From NCBI RefSeq assembly GCF_000225345.1, contig NC_015977.1, positions 1,161,501 through 1,225,500 of the forward strand: a stretch of 64,000 nt of DNA. Direction: 5' to 3'. The translations under genes and the position numbers were made by a program. Of the stretch, positions 51,716 to 61,183 are shown in pieces; positions within the stretch are counted from its first letter, which is position 1, and each line of letters starts with the position of its first letter. Below the pieces are notes generated by a model, which made no database searches, had not been told where the DNA came from, and saw only the letters and a list, made by a program, of their open reading frames with translations. The DNA comes from Roseburia hominis A2-183. GTDB taxonomy: Bacteria > Bacillota > Clostridia > Lachnospirales > Lachnospiraceae.

Positions 51716-51765
51716 AAGGAACCCCCGGAAATCTGCCGAAACGGCAGATTTCCGGGGGTTCTTGT
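51716..51765. terminator. Bidirectional terminator between the MocR gene and argG
   Basis: Perfect 18-bp stem (51720-51737 with 51743-51760) and a 5-nt loop GAAAC. On the minus strand it is followed by CCTTTTCTG; on the plus strand by CTTGTG. It separates two convergent genes. Confidence 0.85.
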
Positions 51766-51787
51766 GTAAGCAATCCGGATGTACGAT

Positions 51788-53017
51788 TTATTCGTATTTG
51801 TTTTTCTCGCCGATTTCCTGCATCTTCATTGCACGAACTTTTAACGGCAGTCCGAACAGTGTGATGAATCCGGAAGCATCGTGGTGATCGTAGAGATCGC
51901 CGGTGGTGAAGCTTGCCAAGGACTCGCTGTAGAGAGAATACGGGGAGGTCGTTCCGGCCTTGATGATGTTGCCCTTGTAAAGCTTGAACTTGACTTCACC
52001 GGTCACATATTCCTGTGTGGAGGTGACAAATGCTTTCACTGCGTCGCAGAGAGGGGTGTACCATTTGCCCTCGTATACGATCTGAGCGAGCTTGTTGCCC
52101 ATATCCTTTTTCACTTCCATGGTAGCACGGTCAAGTACCAGCTCCTCGAGCTGCTGATGTGCTTCCATCAGAATGGTTCCGCCAGGAGTCTCATAGACAC
52201 CGCGGGACTTCATGCCGACAACACGGTTCTCCACGATGTCGATGATGCCGACGCCGTGTTTGCCGCCGAGACGGTTCAACTCACGGATAATATCGGAAAC
52301 CTTCATCTTCTTGCCGTTGACGGAGGTCGGAACACCTTTCTCGAAGGTCATGGTCACATACTCGCCCTCCTCAGGAGCTTTTTCCGGGGAGACGCCGAGT
52401 ACCAGAAGGTGATCGTAGTTCGGCTCACAGGCAGGATCCTCGAGCTCAAGACCCTCGTGGCTGATATGCCAGATGTTGCGGTCACGGCTGTAGCTGGTGT
52501 CTGCGGAGAACGGAAGATGAATGCCGTGTGCCTGGCAGTATGCGATCTCATCCTCGCGGGACTGCATGGTCCACTTGTCGTCTCTCCATGCAGCGATAAT
52601 CTTGAGATCCGGAGCGAGAGCCTTGATGGCAAGCTCAAAACGGATCTGGTCGTTTCCTTTTCCGGTAGCGCCGTGGCAGATGGCGGTAGCACCTTCTTTT
52701 CTTGCGATCTCAACCAGCTTCTTGCCGATTAACGGACGTGCCATGGAAGTGCCGAGCAGATATTTGTTCTCGTAGATGGCGTTTGCCTGTACGCACGGCA
52801 TGATGTAGTCATCGCAGAACTCGTCGATGATGTCGACGATGTAAAGCTTGGAAGCTCCGCAGGAGATGGCTCTTTCTTCCAGACCGTCCAGTTCTTCCTC
52901 CTGACCGCAGTCGATGCAGCAGCAGATGACTTCGTAATCGTAATTCTCCTTTAACCAGGGAATGATGGCGGTGGTGTCCAGACCGCCGGAGTAAGCTAAG
53001 ATAACTTTTTCTTTCAT
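51788..53017 (-). CDS. argG: Argininosuccinate synthase
   Basis: A 409-residue ATP-dependent ligase joining citrulline and aspartate. The PP-loop is [32 protein letters not shown], the [17 protein letters not shown] block, and [20 protein letters not shown] with YETPGG follow. Length is normal. ATG 53017 follows AAGGAAAAAAGCCC on the minus strand; the frame extends to 53083 across the promoter. It is divergent from argC and likely shares ArgR control through the AT-rich intergenic region. Confidence 0.97.
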   Translation of the reverse strand: MKEKVILAYSGGLDTTAIIPWLKENYDYEVICCCIDCGQEEELDGLEERAISCGASKLYIVDIIDEFCDDYIMPCVQANAIYENKYLLGTSMARPLIGKKLVEIARKEGATAICHGATGKGNDQIRFELAIKALAPDLKIIAAWRDDKWTMQSREDEIAYCQAHGIHLPFSADTSYSRDRNIWHISHEGLELEDPACEPNYDHLLVLGVSPEKAPEEGEYVTMTFEKGVPTSVNGKKMKVSDIIRELNRLGGKHGVGIIDIVENRVVGMKSRGVYETPGGTILMEAHQQLEELVLDRATMEVKKDMGNKLAQIVYEGKWYTPLCDAVKAFVTSTQEYVTGEVKFKLYKGNIIKAGTTSPYSLYSESLASFTTGDLYDHHDASGFITLFGLPLKVRAMKMQEIGEKNKYE

Positions 53018-53054
53018 GGGCTTTTTTCCTTTCTGTAAATCATTAACTGCAATC

Positions 53055-53083
53055 AATATACAACATATGCAACGGAAAAGCAA
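53055..53083 (-). promoter_or_regulatory. argG promoter
   Basis: On the minus strand TTGCTT (53083-53078), 17-nt spacer, TATATT (53060-53055), about 38 nt upstream of the argG start. Confidence 0.65.
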
Positions 53084-53095
53084 GTGAAAAAATAT

Positions 53096-53260
53096 ACATA
53101 TATTTCAAATAAAAATGCATATACATGTACAAAGCATACAGAATGAAAATAGGGAAAACCTATATAAATTAAGGAAAAAAGAAATCTAAAACAAGAAAAA
53201 CGTTGCATAAATAGTAAAACAATGCTTGCATAAAAGAAAAAACGGATGTATAATTATGCA
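53096..53260. promoter_or_regulatory. AT-rich arginine regulatory region with ArgR-box-like sites
   Basis: The 357-bp gap between divergent argG and argC holds several sites resembling ArgR/AhrC boxes (TGNATAWWNATNCA). The best is TGTATAATTATGCA at 53247-53260, an almost perfect palindrome overlapping the argC -10 box. Weaker half-site clusters occur at 53110-53124 (AATGCATATACATG) and 53204-53236 (two TTGCATAAA copies). This layout fits repression of both operons by ArgR when arginine is present. Recognised by eye only. Confidence 0.55.
53226..53254 (+). promoter_or_regulatory. argC operon promoter
   Basis: TTGCAT (53226-53231), exactly 17 nt, TATAAT (53249-53254). The -10 lies within an ArgR-box-like palindrome. 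Confidence 0.75.
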
Positions 53261-53374
53261 AGAATATTTCTAAAAAACGGACAAAAAATACTTTACTATG
53301 GCAAAGAGGTAGACTAATATAGGGATATAGTGTGAAAAGATTTTTTGCAGGAAAAGGAAAGGCGGAATACGAAC

Positions 53375-54430
53375 ATGATAAAGGCAGGAATCATAGGTGC
53401 GACCGGTTATGCGGGAAATGAGCTGGTGCGTCTTCTGATGGGACATAAAGAAGTGGAAATCAAATGGTACGGTTCCAGAAGTTATATAGATCAGAAATAC
53501 GCAGAAGTATATCAGAACATGTTTGAGATCGTGGATGACGTGTGTATGGACGACAATATGGAAGCACTGGCAGAGCAGGTGGATGTGATCTTTACGGCGA
53601 CGCCGCAGGGATTTCTGGCAGGCGTCTTAAACGAAGGACTTCTTGAGAAGACAAAGATCATCGATCTGTCCGCGGATTTCCGTATCAAGGACGTTGCGGT
53701 GTATGAGAAATGGTATAAGATCGAGCATAAGAGCCCGCAGTTTATCGGGGAGGCGGTGTACGGCCTTTGCGAAGTGAACCGCGATAAAGTGAAAAATGCC
53801 AGACTGGTTGCCAATCCGGGCTGCTACACCACCTGTTCGATTCTGACGGCATATCCGCTGGTGAAGGAAGGGCTGATCGATCCGGATACCCTTATCATTG
53901 ATGCGAAGTCCGGTACCTCCGGCGCAGGGCGCGGTGCGAAGCTGCCGAATCTGTTCTGTGAGGTCAATGAGAATATGAAGGCGTACGGTGTCACGAGCCA
54001 CAGACATACACCGGAGATTGAAGAGCAGCTCGGCTACGCGGCAGGCAGACCGGTTGTTGTGAATTTTACGCCGCATCTGGTGCCGATGAACCGCGGAATT
54101 CTGGCGACAGAATATGCCACCCTGACGAAAAAGGCGGACGGAAGTCTTCCTTCTTACGAGGAGATCAAGGCGGCTTACGATAAGTATTATGCGAAGGAAA
54201 AGTTCGTCCGCGTGCTTCCGAAGGATGCGTGCCCGGAGACCAAATGGGTCGAGGGAAGCAATTATGTGGATATCGGTTTTAAGATCGATGAGCGCACGGG
54301 CAGAATCGTGATGATGGGAGCGCTTGACAATCTGGTCAAGGGTGCGGCCGGACAGGCAGTGCAGAACATGAATCTGCTGTTTGGATTTGACGAGGCGGAA
54401 GGGCTTTGTCTGGTGCCGATGTTCCCGTAG
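53375..54430 (+). CDS. argC: N-acetyl-gamma-glutamyl-phosphate reductase
   Basis: A 351-residue NADP-dependent dehydrogenase, third step of ornithine synthesis. It begins MIKAGIIGATGYAGNELVRL (Rossmann GATGYAG), has the catalytic Cys in NPGCYTTCSI, DAKSGTSGAGRGAK and SHRHTPEIEEQL. Length is normal. ATG 53375 follows GGAAAGGCGGAA; an in-frame start at 53345 is less supported. First gene of the argC-GNAT-argJ-argB-argD operon. Confidence 0.96.
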   Translation: MIKAGIIGATGYAGNELVRLLMGHKEVEIKWYGSRSYIDQKYAEVYQNMFEIVDDVCMDDNMEALAEQVDVIFTATPQGFLAGVLNEGLLEKTKIIDLSADFRIKDVAVYEKWYKIEHKSPQFIGEAVYGLCEVNRDKVKNARLVANPGCYTTCSILTAYPLVKEGLIDPDTLIIDAKSGTSGAGRGAKLPNLFCEVNENMKAYGVTSHRHTPEIEEQLGYAAGRPVVVNFTPHLVPMNRGILATEYATLTKKADGSLPSYEEIKAAYDKYYAKEKFVRVLPKDACPETKWVEGSNYVDIGFKIDERTGRIVMMGALDNLVKGAAGQAVQNMNLLFGFDEAEGLCLVPMFP

Positions 54431-54522
54431 ATACAGAGCGAAAACAGAACCCGGGAAGGATTTTCCACGGAAGGAAGCAGCGGGAAAATGAACCGGAAAT
54501 GATAAAGAGAAGAGATGGAAGT

Positions 54523-54984
54523 ATGAAAGAGACAGAACCGGTCATCCGCGTGATGACAATGGATGATTTTGAGACGGTACATGCGTTATGGATGGAGATT
54601 CACGGGTTTGGAATCCGCAGCATCGATGATTCCAGAGAGGGCGTGGAGCGTTTTATAAGACGTAATCCGACCACCAGCATGGTAGCGGTGGCGGAGGGAA
54701 AGATTGTGGGCGCGATTCTCTGCGGACATGACGGGAGAAGAGGCTGCCTGTATCATGTATGCGTGCAGGAGGCGTACCGCAAGCACGGGATCGGACAGAA
54801 ACTCGTGGGTGCCTGCGTGGATGCGCTTGCGGCAGAGCATATCAACAAGATCAACCTGATTGCATTCAAGAAAAATGAAGTCGGAAACCGTTTCTGGCAG
54901 GGACTCGGGTGGACTTTCCGCGAGGATGTCAACTATTACGAATATGTCACAAACGAGGATAATATCACGACCTATAATCCATAG
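54523..54984 (+). CDS. GNAT-family N-acetyltransferase within the arginine operon
   Basis: A 153-residue GNAT protein. The acetyl-CoA loop is VCVQEAYRKHGIGQKLVGAC (R/QxxGxG/A), preceded by VGAILCGHDGRRGCLYHV and followed by NLIAFKKNEVGNRFWQGLGW. Its place between argC and argJ suggests a role in arginine synthesis, possibly a short N-acetylglutamate synthase, but general GNATs look alike and argJ already offers that activity. ATG 54523 follows GATGGAAGT; longer frames start inside the argC end. Confidence 0.8.
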   Translation: MKETEPVIRVMTMDDFETVHALWMEIHGFGIRSIDDSREGVERFIRRNPTTSMVAVAEGKIVGAILCGHDGRRGCLYHVCVQEAYRKHGIGQKLVGACVDALAAEHINKINLIAFKKNEVGNRFWQGLGWTFREDVNYYEYVTNEDNITTYNP

Positions 54985-55002
54985 GAAGAAAAGGAGTGCG
55001 GA

Positions 55003-56229
55003 ATGATAAAGATGATAAAGGGCGGAGTGACCGCCGCAAAAGGATTTTGTGCTGCCAGCACGGCGGCTGGTATCAAATATCAGAACAGACAGGACATGGC
55101 AATGCTCTACAGCGAGGTTCCCTGTGCGGTGGCGGGAACTTTTACCACGAATCTGGTGAAGGCTGCCCCGGTAAAGTGGGATCAGAAGATTGTATACGAG
55201 AGCAAAAAGGCGCAGGCGGTTGTGATCAATGCGGGGATTGCCAATGCGTGTACCGGCGAGGAGGGAATGCGCTACTGCAGACAGACGGCGGAGAAAGTCG
55301 GTGAACTGCTTCCGGTTCCGGAAGATCAGGTGCTCGTGGCATCGACCGGAGTGATCGGCATGCAGCTTCCGATGGAGCGCATCTGTGCGGGAATTGAGGC
55401 GATGGTTCCGGCATTGTCGGGTGAGACAGAGAGCGGTCATGCGGCGGCACAGGCGATCATGACGACGGATACCCACGAGAAGGAGATTGCGGTGGAAGTC
55501 ATGCTTGGCGGCGTTCCTGTTACGATCGGCGGCATGTGCAAAGGCTCGGGCATGATTCATCCGAACATGTGCACGATGTTGAGTTTTGTGACAACGGATG
55601 CGGCGATCGCACAGCCCCTGCTTTTAGAAGCGCTGCAGGCAGATGTCTGCGACACCTATAATATGATCTCCGTGGACGGCGACACTTCCACCAATGATAC
55701 CTGTCTGCTTTTAGCGAACGGGATGGCGGAGAATCCGGTCATTTCAGAGAAAAATGAGGATTACGACAGGTTCTGCGAGGCATTGCGGACAGTCAATGAA
55801 TATCTGGCGAAGCAGATGGCAGGCGACGGCGAGGGAGCCACGGCGCTGTTTGAGGTGAAGGTCATCGGAGCAGAGACGAAGGAGCAGGCGAAGATCATCA
55901 GCAAGTCGGTCATCACATCGAATCTGACCAAGGCGGCAATCTACGGACACGATGCAAACTGGGGAAGAATTCTCTGTGCGATGGGTTACTCGGGCGCACA
56001 GTTTGATCCGGAGAAGGTGGATCTGTTCTTTGAGAGTGCGGCAGGAAAAATGCAGATCATAAAGGACGGCGTGGCACTTGACTACAGCGAGGAGGAGGCG
56101 ACGAAGATCCTCTCGGAGCCGGAGGTGACGGCGATCGCGGATATCAAGATGGGCACGGAGGAGGCGACGGCGTGGGGCTGTGATCTGACATATGATTATG
56201 TCAAGATCAACGCGGATTACCGTTCCTAA
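55003..56229 (+). CDS. argJ: Glutamate N-acetyltransferase/ornithine acetyltransferase
   Basis: A 408-residue Ntn-type enzyme that recycles acetyl groups from N-acetylornithine to glutamate. It begins GGVTAAKGFCAASTAAGIKY and has the oxyanion-hole segment ASTGVIGMQLPME. The self-cleavage site is in GMIHPNMCTMLSFVTTDA: the nucleophile is Thr191, with Cys at the position that is Ala in most ArgJ. VSVDGDTSTNDTCLL and GHDANWGRILCAMGYSG follow. ATG 55003 after AGGAGTGCGGA. Whether it is mono- or bifunctional cannot be told from sequence. Confidence 0.95.
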   Translation: MIKMIKGGVTAAKGFCAASTAAGIKYQNRQDMAMLYSEVPCAVAGTFTTNLVKAAPVKWDQKIVYESKKAQAVVINAGIANACTGEEGMRYCRQTAEKVGELLPVPEDQVLVASTGVIGMQLPMERICAGIEAMVPALSGETESGHAAAQAIMTTDTHEKEIAVEVMLGGVPVTIGGMCKGSGMIHPNMCTMLSFVTTDAAIAQPLLLEALQADVCDTYNMISVDGDTSTNDTCLLLANGMAENPVISEKNEDYDRFCEALRTVNEYLAKQMAGDGEGATALFEVKVIGAETKEQAKIISKSVITSNLTKAAIYGHDANWGRILCAMGYSGAQFDPEKVDLFFESAAGKMQIIKDGVALDYSEEEATKILSEPEVTAIADIKMGTEEATAWGCDLTYDYVKINADYRS

Positions 56230-56265
56230 GCAGAGACGTAAAAATTCAGGGAGAGTGGAGAGAAA

Positions 56266-57165
56266 ATGGACGAGAAAAATATGCAGGAAATTCTGGCAAA
56301 GGCGGAAGTGCTGATCGAGGCGCTCCCTTATATACAGCGTTTTAACCGCAAGATCATTGTGGTAAAGTACGGCGGAAGCGCCATGGTGGACGAGGAGTTA
56401 AAGCGCCATGTGATCCAGGATGTGACCCTCTTAAAACTGGTTGGATTCAAGCCGATCATCGTGCACGGCGGAGGCAAGGAGATCAGCCGCTGGGTTGGAA
56501 AAGTCGGCATGGAGCCGGTGTTTGTCAACGGACTCCGCAAGACGGATGAGGCGACGATGGAGATTGCGGAGATGGTCTTAAATAAGGTCAACAAATCTCT
56601 GGTCAAGCTGGTGGAAGAGCTGGGTGTCAATGCAATCGGCATCAGCGGCAAGGACGGCGGACTGCTCAAGGTGGAGAAAAAATATTCCAACGGGGAGGAC
56701 ATCGGATTTGTCGGTGAGATCACGGAGGTCAATCCGAAGATCCTCTACGATCTTCTGGAGAAGGATTTTCTGCCGATCGTGTGTCCGGTCGGAATGGATG
56801 ATGCCTACAACAGCTACAATATCAACGCGGATGATGCGGCTTGTGCGATTGCAAAGGCGGTCAGCGCGGAGAAGCTTGCATTTTTGACGGACATTGAGGG
56901 TGTATACAAGGATCCTTCGGACAAGAGCACGCTCATCTCGGAACTGACCATCGACGAGGCGAGAGCATTGATCGGCGACGGCTTTATCGGGGGCGGTATG
57001 CTGCCGAAACTGAACAACTGCATCGACGCCATTGAAAACGGCGTGTCCAGAGTACATATTTTAGACGGGCGGATCGCACATTGTCTGCTCCTTGAGATCT
57101 TTACCAACAGAGGTATCGGTACGGCGATCCTTAGTGAGAAAGAGAAGAGGTATTACAATGAATAA
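56266..57165 (+). CDS. argB: Acetylglutamate kinase
   Basis: A 299-residue amino-acid kinase that phosphorylates N-acetylglutamate. Signatures: [58 protein letters not shown] and [14 protein letters not shown]. An N-terminal helix ([20 protein letters not shown]) and length suggest the arginine-inhibited hexameric type. ATG 56266 follows GGGAGAGTGGAGAG. Its end overlaps argD by 8 bp. Confidence 0.96.
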   Translation: MDEKNMQEILAKAEVLIEALPYIQRFNRKIIVVKYGGSAMVDEELKRHVIQDVTLLKLVGFKPIIVHGGGKEISRWVGKVGMEPVFVNGLRKTDEATMEIAEMVLNKVNKSLVKLVEELGVNAIGISGKDGGLLKVEKKYSNGEDIGFVGEITEVNPKILYDLLEKDFLPIVCPVGMDDAYNSYNINADDAACAIAKAVSAEKLAFLTDIEGVYKDPSDKSTLISELTIDEARALIGDGFIGGGMLPKLNNCIDAIENGVSRVHILDGRIAHCLLLEIFTNRGIGTAILSEKEKRYYNE

Positions 57166-58351
57166 AGAGACATGCATGAAAGAGGCGGAGGAGAGCATCC
57201 TCCATACCTATAACCGTTTCCCGGTGGTGTTTGACCATGGGGAGGGTGTATACCTGTATGACACGGACGGAAAAGAATATCTGGATTTTGCGGCGGGAAT
57301 CGCCGTGCAGGCATTTGGGTATCATAACAGGGAGTACAGCGAGGCGCTAAAGACGCAGGTGGATAAGCTGATGCACACGTCCAACCTGTTTTACAACGAG
57401 CCGATCACAAGCGCGGCGAAACGTGTCTTAAAGGCAAGCCGGATGGATCGCGTCTTTTTTACGAACAGTGGCACGGAGGCAATCGAGGGAGCCTTAAAAG
57501 CCGCAAAGAAATACGCGTACACCAGGGACGGTCATGCAGGGCATGAGATCATTGCCATGAATCACTCGTTCCATGGCAGAAGTCTCGGAGCACTCTCGGT
57601 AACCGGCAATAAACATTACCAGGAACCGTTTGAACCGCTGATCCCGGGAATCCGTTTCGCGGAATTTAATCAGTTAGACAGCGTAAAAGCTTTGATAAAT
57701 GAGAAAACCTGTGCTATTATTTTGGAGACGGTACAGGGCGAGGGTGGAATCTACCCGGCAACCGACGAATTCCTTCAGGGGGTGCGTGCACTCTGCGATG
57801 AGCATGACATTCTGCTGATCTTAGATGAGATCCAGTGCGGCATGGGGCGCACCGGCGAGATGTTCGCATGGCAGCACTACGGTGTGAAACCGGACATTAT
57901 GACCAGCGCGAAGGCGCTTGGATGCGGTGTTCCGGTGGGAGCATTCCTGATGACTGAGCGCGTGGCGGAAAAGTCGCTGGCACCGGGCGATCACGGGACG
58001 ACCTACGGCGGCAACCCGTTTGTCGGAGCAGCAGTTGACACCGTGCTTAAGATGATGGAGCGGGATCGGATTACAGAGCATGTAAAAGAGATCACGCCGT
58101 ATCTGGAGCAGAAGCTGGATGCGCTTGTGGAAAAGTATGATTTCCTTACGGCGCGCAGAGGTCTGGGACTGATGCAGGGCGTTGTGTGTGAGAAACCGGT
58201 TGGAAAAATTGCGTCAGCAGCATTGGAACACGGACTTGTCGTGATCACGGCAGGCGCCGATGTGCTTCGTTTTGTACCTCCACTGATTATCGGGAAAGAG
58301 CATGTGGATGAGATGGCAGAGAAGCTGGATGCGGTTCTGGCAGAGATGTAA
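57158..58351 (+). CDS. argD: Acetylornithine aminotransferase
   Basis: A 397-residue class III aminotransferase. It has [40 protein letters not shown], the PLP Asp in [17 protein letters not shown] Lys in [20 protein letters not shown] and [10 protein letters not shown]. It makes N-acetylornithine from the semialdehyde and glutamate. ATG 57158 overlaps argB by 8 bp and follows AAGAGG; a longer frame from 57092 lies inside argB. Last clear arginine gene here; argF and argH are not in the window. Confidence 0.95.
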   Translation: MNKETCMKEAEESILHTYNRFPVVFDHGEGVYLYDTDGKEYLDFAAGIAVQAFGYHNREYSEALKTQVDKLMHTSNLFYNEPITSAAKRVLKASRMDRVFFTNSGTEAIEGALKAAKKYAYTRDGHAGHEIIAMNHSFHGRSLGALSVTGNKHYQEPFEPLIPGIRFAEFNQLDSVKALINEKTCAIILETVQGEGGIYPATDEFLQGVRALCDEHDILLILDEIQCGMGRTGEMFAWQHYGVKPDIMTSAKALGCGVPVGAFLMTERVAEKSLAPGDHGTTYGGNPFVGAAVDTVLKMMERDRITEHVKEITPYLEQKLDALVEKYDFLTARRGLGLMQGVVCEKPVGKIASAALEHGLVVITAGADVLRFVPPLIIGKEHVDEMAEKLDAVLAEM

Positions 58352-58393
58352 TTCCCTGATAATGAGAATAAAAAAACGGATTAGGGAAATAAA

Positions 58394-59581
58394 ATGAAAC
58401 GATTATACAAAAGACTGACGGTGGCAGGACTTGTCGTTGTGCTTGGAATGACAGGAATGGCTGTTATGAATACAGCTGGATGCGGCAGCAGTGGGGAGGG
58501 TGTGTCCTCCACGGAGACGGGAGAAACGGCGGCGGATGAAGCTTACCGGAGCGCACCGGCAGACCTTACGCTGTGGTATGCGGATGACAGCTATGCAGAC
58601 TTTTTTACCGAGGCGGCTGTGCGCTATTACGCTAAGACCGGGAAAAAAGTAGCCGTGCAGTATCAGGATACCATTGATTATCTTGGAACTATTTACGATA
58701 AGACCATGCAGGATGATGCATTTCCGGATGTGTACCTCTTACCGGGGGATAATCTGGAGGAAGCATACCTCTATGGTCTTGTTTCCGTGAATCAGACGGA
58801 TCCGTCGGAAAACGGCGTGTTGGAAAAGGCAGTCGAGGCGGCGACCTACGAAGAGCGCGTGCTCGGGTATCCGCTGTCCTACGATGCGTGCGTGTTTATT
58901 TACCAGACGGATTATTTTACCGAGGCGCCGGCATCACTGCAGGCAATCATCGATTATTCCAATGAGAACGAGCCGGCAGAGAATGTGGAATATCTGCTGG
59001 AGTGGGATGTCAAGGATGCGTTCTATGATTTCCCGTTTGTCGGCAACAGCGTCACGTTCGCAAAGAGAGGATCGGACGAATTGGATGTCACCTACGATGA
59101 TACGCTCTATCAGCTGGATCTGGAGTATTTTGACACGATATTGGCATCTTTTTCCATTGATGCGGATCAGGTGTCCGAACAGCATATCGTGAACAATTTC
59201 CGGGAAGGGCGGACTCTTTCGGCAATCCTGGATACTGATACACTCTGGCAGCTGGACGGATATGACTATGGGCTGATGCAGATGCCGGAGTTAAGCGATA
59301 CGCTCTCGGCGGCGACATGTGCGTCTACCGATATGATAGTGGTCAATGATTATACAAAAGACAGTGCAGCGGCGGCAGATTTTGCACAGTTTGTGACAGT
59401 CGGCATGGCGGACGAATTGCATGGATTGTCGGGACATTACTCCGTGATTCCGTCAGAGACGCCGGATACCGTGGAGCAGACGGCGTTGGACGCGTATGAG
59501 GGGGCAGTTTTAATGCCGGATTCCAAGGATGCCAAAAATTTCTGGGTAACATTGGAAGAAACAATTTTGAAATATTTCTGA
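58394..59581 (+). CDS. Extracellular solute-binding lipoprotein, orphan
   Basis: A 395-residue family 1-type solute-binding protein. The signal peptide ends in a lipobox-like NTAGC (Cys30), followed by a Gly/Ser/Thr-rich linker. The mature part (LTLWYADDSYADFFTEAAVR, YYAKTGKKVAVQYQDT, LGYPLSYDACVFIY) resembles sugar- or oligosaccharide-binding proteins. No permease or ATPase gene adjoins it. The ligand is unknown. ATG 58394 follows TTAGGGAAATAAA. It lies 42 bp after argD and may be co-transcribed. Confidence 0.8.
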   Translation: MKRLYKRLTVAGLVVVLGMTGMAVMNTAGCGSSGEGVSSTETGETAADEAYRSAPADLTLWYADDSYADFFTEAAVRYYAKTGKKVAVQYQDTIDYLGTIYDKTMQDDAFPDVYLLPGDNLEEAYLYGLVSVNQTDPSENGVLEKAVEAATYEERVLGYPLSYDACVFIYQTDYFTEAPASLQAIIDYSNENEPAENVEYLLEWDVKDAFYDFPFVGNSVTFAKRGSDELDVTYDDTLYQLDLEYFDTILASFSIDADQVSEQHIVNNFREGRTLSAILDTDTLWQLDGYDYGLMQMPELSDTLSAATCASTDMIVVNDYTKDSAAAADFAQFVTVGMADELHGLSGHYSVIPSETPDTVEQTALDAYEGAVLMPDSKDAKNFWVTLEETILKYF

Positions 59582-59588
59582 AACACTC

Positions 59589-59617
59589 TTGTCACGGCTG
59601 TAAAATTTCGTTAGAAT
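59589..59617 (+). promoter_or_regulatory. Promoter of the comEA-two-component operon
   Basis: TTGTCA (59589-59594), 17-nt spacer, TAGAAT (59612-59617), about 52 nt before the comEA start. Confidence 0.65.
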
Positions 59618-59668
59618 ATGAATATCGGGCATTGAGGACTCCTTTTATATAGAAGAAGGAGAATGCTT

Positions 59669-60478
59669 ATGATACGAACATGGAAGAAGATAGGGGCTGG
59701 CATGATTCTGTGCATTTTTATGGCGGGATGTGGCAGTCAGAACGAGGTTTATCTGGAGACGGAAGTCTCGCAGGATACCGGGAATGTGCAGGAGACGGAA
59801 GAAACGGAGGCTGGGGAGCGTCTGGATATACTGGACGTTTCCGGCGGGGAGCAGACGGGAAGTGTGGATCTGCCGGAGGTTTCCGGTGAGGAATGGGCGG
59901 CTGAGGCAGCTCTTGCACCGGAGACGACGGAAGATGCTGATAAGGCAGACCGTGCGTCGGGAAAATGTTATGTCTATGTCTGCGGAGAGGTGGCAGAGCC
60001 GGGCGTGTACGTGTTAGAGCCCGGAGACCGCATCTATGAGGCGGTCGAGATGGCGGGCGGCATGACAGAGGATGCCGGGATGTGTGCAGTCAATCTTGCG
60101 GAGAGCGTGTACGACGGACTCATGGTGTATATTCCTGACAGCGAAGAAGCGGCCGGGATGACGGGCAGTATGACTTCTGCGGGCGGCAGTGCAGTTTCTG
60201 CGGGAGGAAGTGTGACTTCTGCGGACAGCAGTGTCAGGAACGGTGAGGGAACTTCGGGAGGGACGGCATCGTCTCCGGAAGACGGACGTCTGAATCTCAA
60301 CACGGCGTCGCTGGCAGAGCTTATGACGCTTTCCGGGATCGGACAGACCAAGGCGAAGGCGGTTGTAAACTACCGGGATGCGCACGGAGGATTTTCTTCC
60401 GTTGAAGAGATTATGAATGTAGATGGAATCAAAGAGGGATTGTATAATCGGATCAGAGATCAGATAAAGGTGAAATAA
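59669..60478 (+). CDS. comEA: ComEA-like DNA-binding lipoprotein (SLBB + helix-hairpin-helix)
   Basis: About 269 residues. The signal ends in CIFMAGCGS, a lipobox, so this is a lipoprotein rather than the usual single-helix ComEA. An acidic linker (25-95) leads to an SLBB domain (CYVYVCGEVAEPGVYVLEPG ... MVYIPDSEEA), a Ser/Gly/Thr-rich linker, and two HhH motifs (LNLNTASLAELMTLSGIGQT, KAKAVVNYRDAHGGFSSVEE). It should bind DNA outside the membrane for uptake by ComEC, whose gene begins 3.2 kb downstream. ATG 59669 lies 7 nt after AAGGAG; ATG 59663 is too close. Confidence 0.88.
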   Translation: MIRTWKKIGAGMILCIFMAGCGSQNEVYLETEVSQDTGNVQETEETEAGERLDILDVSGGEQTGSVDLPEVSGEEWAAEAALAPETTEDADKADRASGKCYVYVCGEVAEPGVYVLEPGDRIYEAVEMAGGMTEDAGMCAVNLAESVYDGLMVYIPDSEEAAGMTGSMTSAGGSAVSAGGSVTSADSSVRNGEGTSGGTASSPEDGRLNLNTASLAELMTLSGIGQTKAKAVVNYRDAHGGFSSVEEIMNVDGIKEGLYNRIRDQIKVK

Positions 60479-61171
60479 ATGGCGAAAAAAGTTCTTGTGG
60501 TGGATGATGAAAAGTTAATCGTAAAGGGAATCCGTTTCAGTCTGGAGCAGGACGGCATGGAAGTGGATTGCGCCTACGACGGTAAGGAAGCGCTTAAGAT
60601 GGCGACAGAGAATGCATACGACATGATTCTGCTGGATATTATGCTGCCGAAGATGGACGGATTCGAGGTGTGCCAGCATATCCGCGAGTTTTCCAATATG
60701 CCGATTGTCATGCTCACAGCCAAGGGCGATGACATGGATAAGATTCTTGGACTGGAGTACGGCGCGGATGACTATATCACAAAGCCGTTCAACATTCTGG
60801 AAGTGAAGGCGAGAATCAAAGCCATCATGAGAAGAACTGCCGCATCGCAGTCCAGGAAAGAAGAATCCAAGGTGATCGAGGCGGGAGACTTAAAGCTGGA
60901 CTGCGAGAGCAGAAGGCTGTTTATTCTCGGCAGGGAGGTCAATCTCACTGCAAAGGAGTTCGACCTTTTAGAACTGCTCGTGAATAATCCCAACAAGGTA
61001 TATGGAAGAGAGAATCTTTTGAATCTTGTATGGGGCTATGAGTATCCGGGGGATGTCAGAACGGTGGATGTGCATGTGCGGCGTCTTCGGGAGAAGATCG
61101 AGAGCAATCCGAGCGAACCGAAATACGTTCACACAAAGTGGGGCGTCGGGTACTATTATTCACAGAATTAA
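60479..61171 (+). CDS. OmpR/PhoB-family response regulator (WalR-like)
   Basis: A 230-residue regulator. The receiver domain has the phospho-acceptor Asp53 in DMILLDIMLPKMDGFEV, the acidic pair in VVDDEKL, the Thr/Lys switch in VMLTAKGDD and DDYITKPFN. The C-terminal winged helix has LTAKEFDLLELLVNNPNKVY and RTVDVHVRRLREKIE. Overall it is close to WalR/YycF, the regulator of cell-wall metabolism, but WalHIJ genes are absent nearby. It starts next to the comEA stop, so the genes are coupled. Confidence 0.93.
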   Translation: MAKKVLVVDDEKLIVKGIRFSLEQDGMEVDCAYDGKEALKMATENAYDMILLDIMLPKMDGFEVCQHIREFSNMPIVMLTAKGDDMDKILGLEYGADDYITKPFNILEVKARIKAIMRRTAASQSRKEESKVIEAGDLKLDCESRRLFILGREVNLTAKEFDLLELLVNNPNKVYGRENLLNLVWGYEYPGDVRTVDVHVRRLREKIESNPSEPKYVHTKWGVGYYYSQN

Positions 61172-61183
61172 CGGGTGTACACA

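Noticed and set aside
51881..52732. 283-residue open frame on the + strand inside argG
   Set aside because: It is the antisense shadow of a strongly conserved argG gene; no binding site or recognisable domain.
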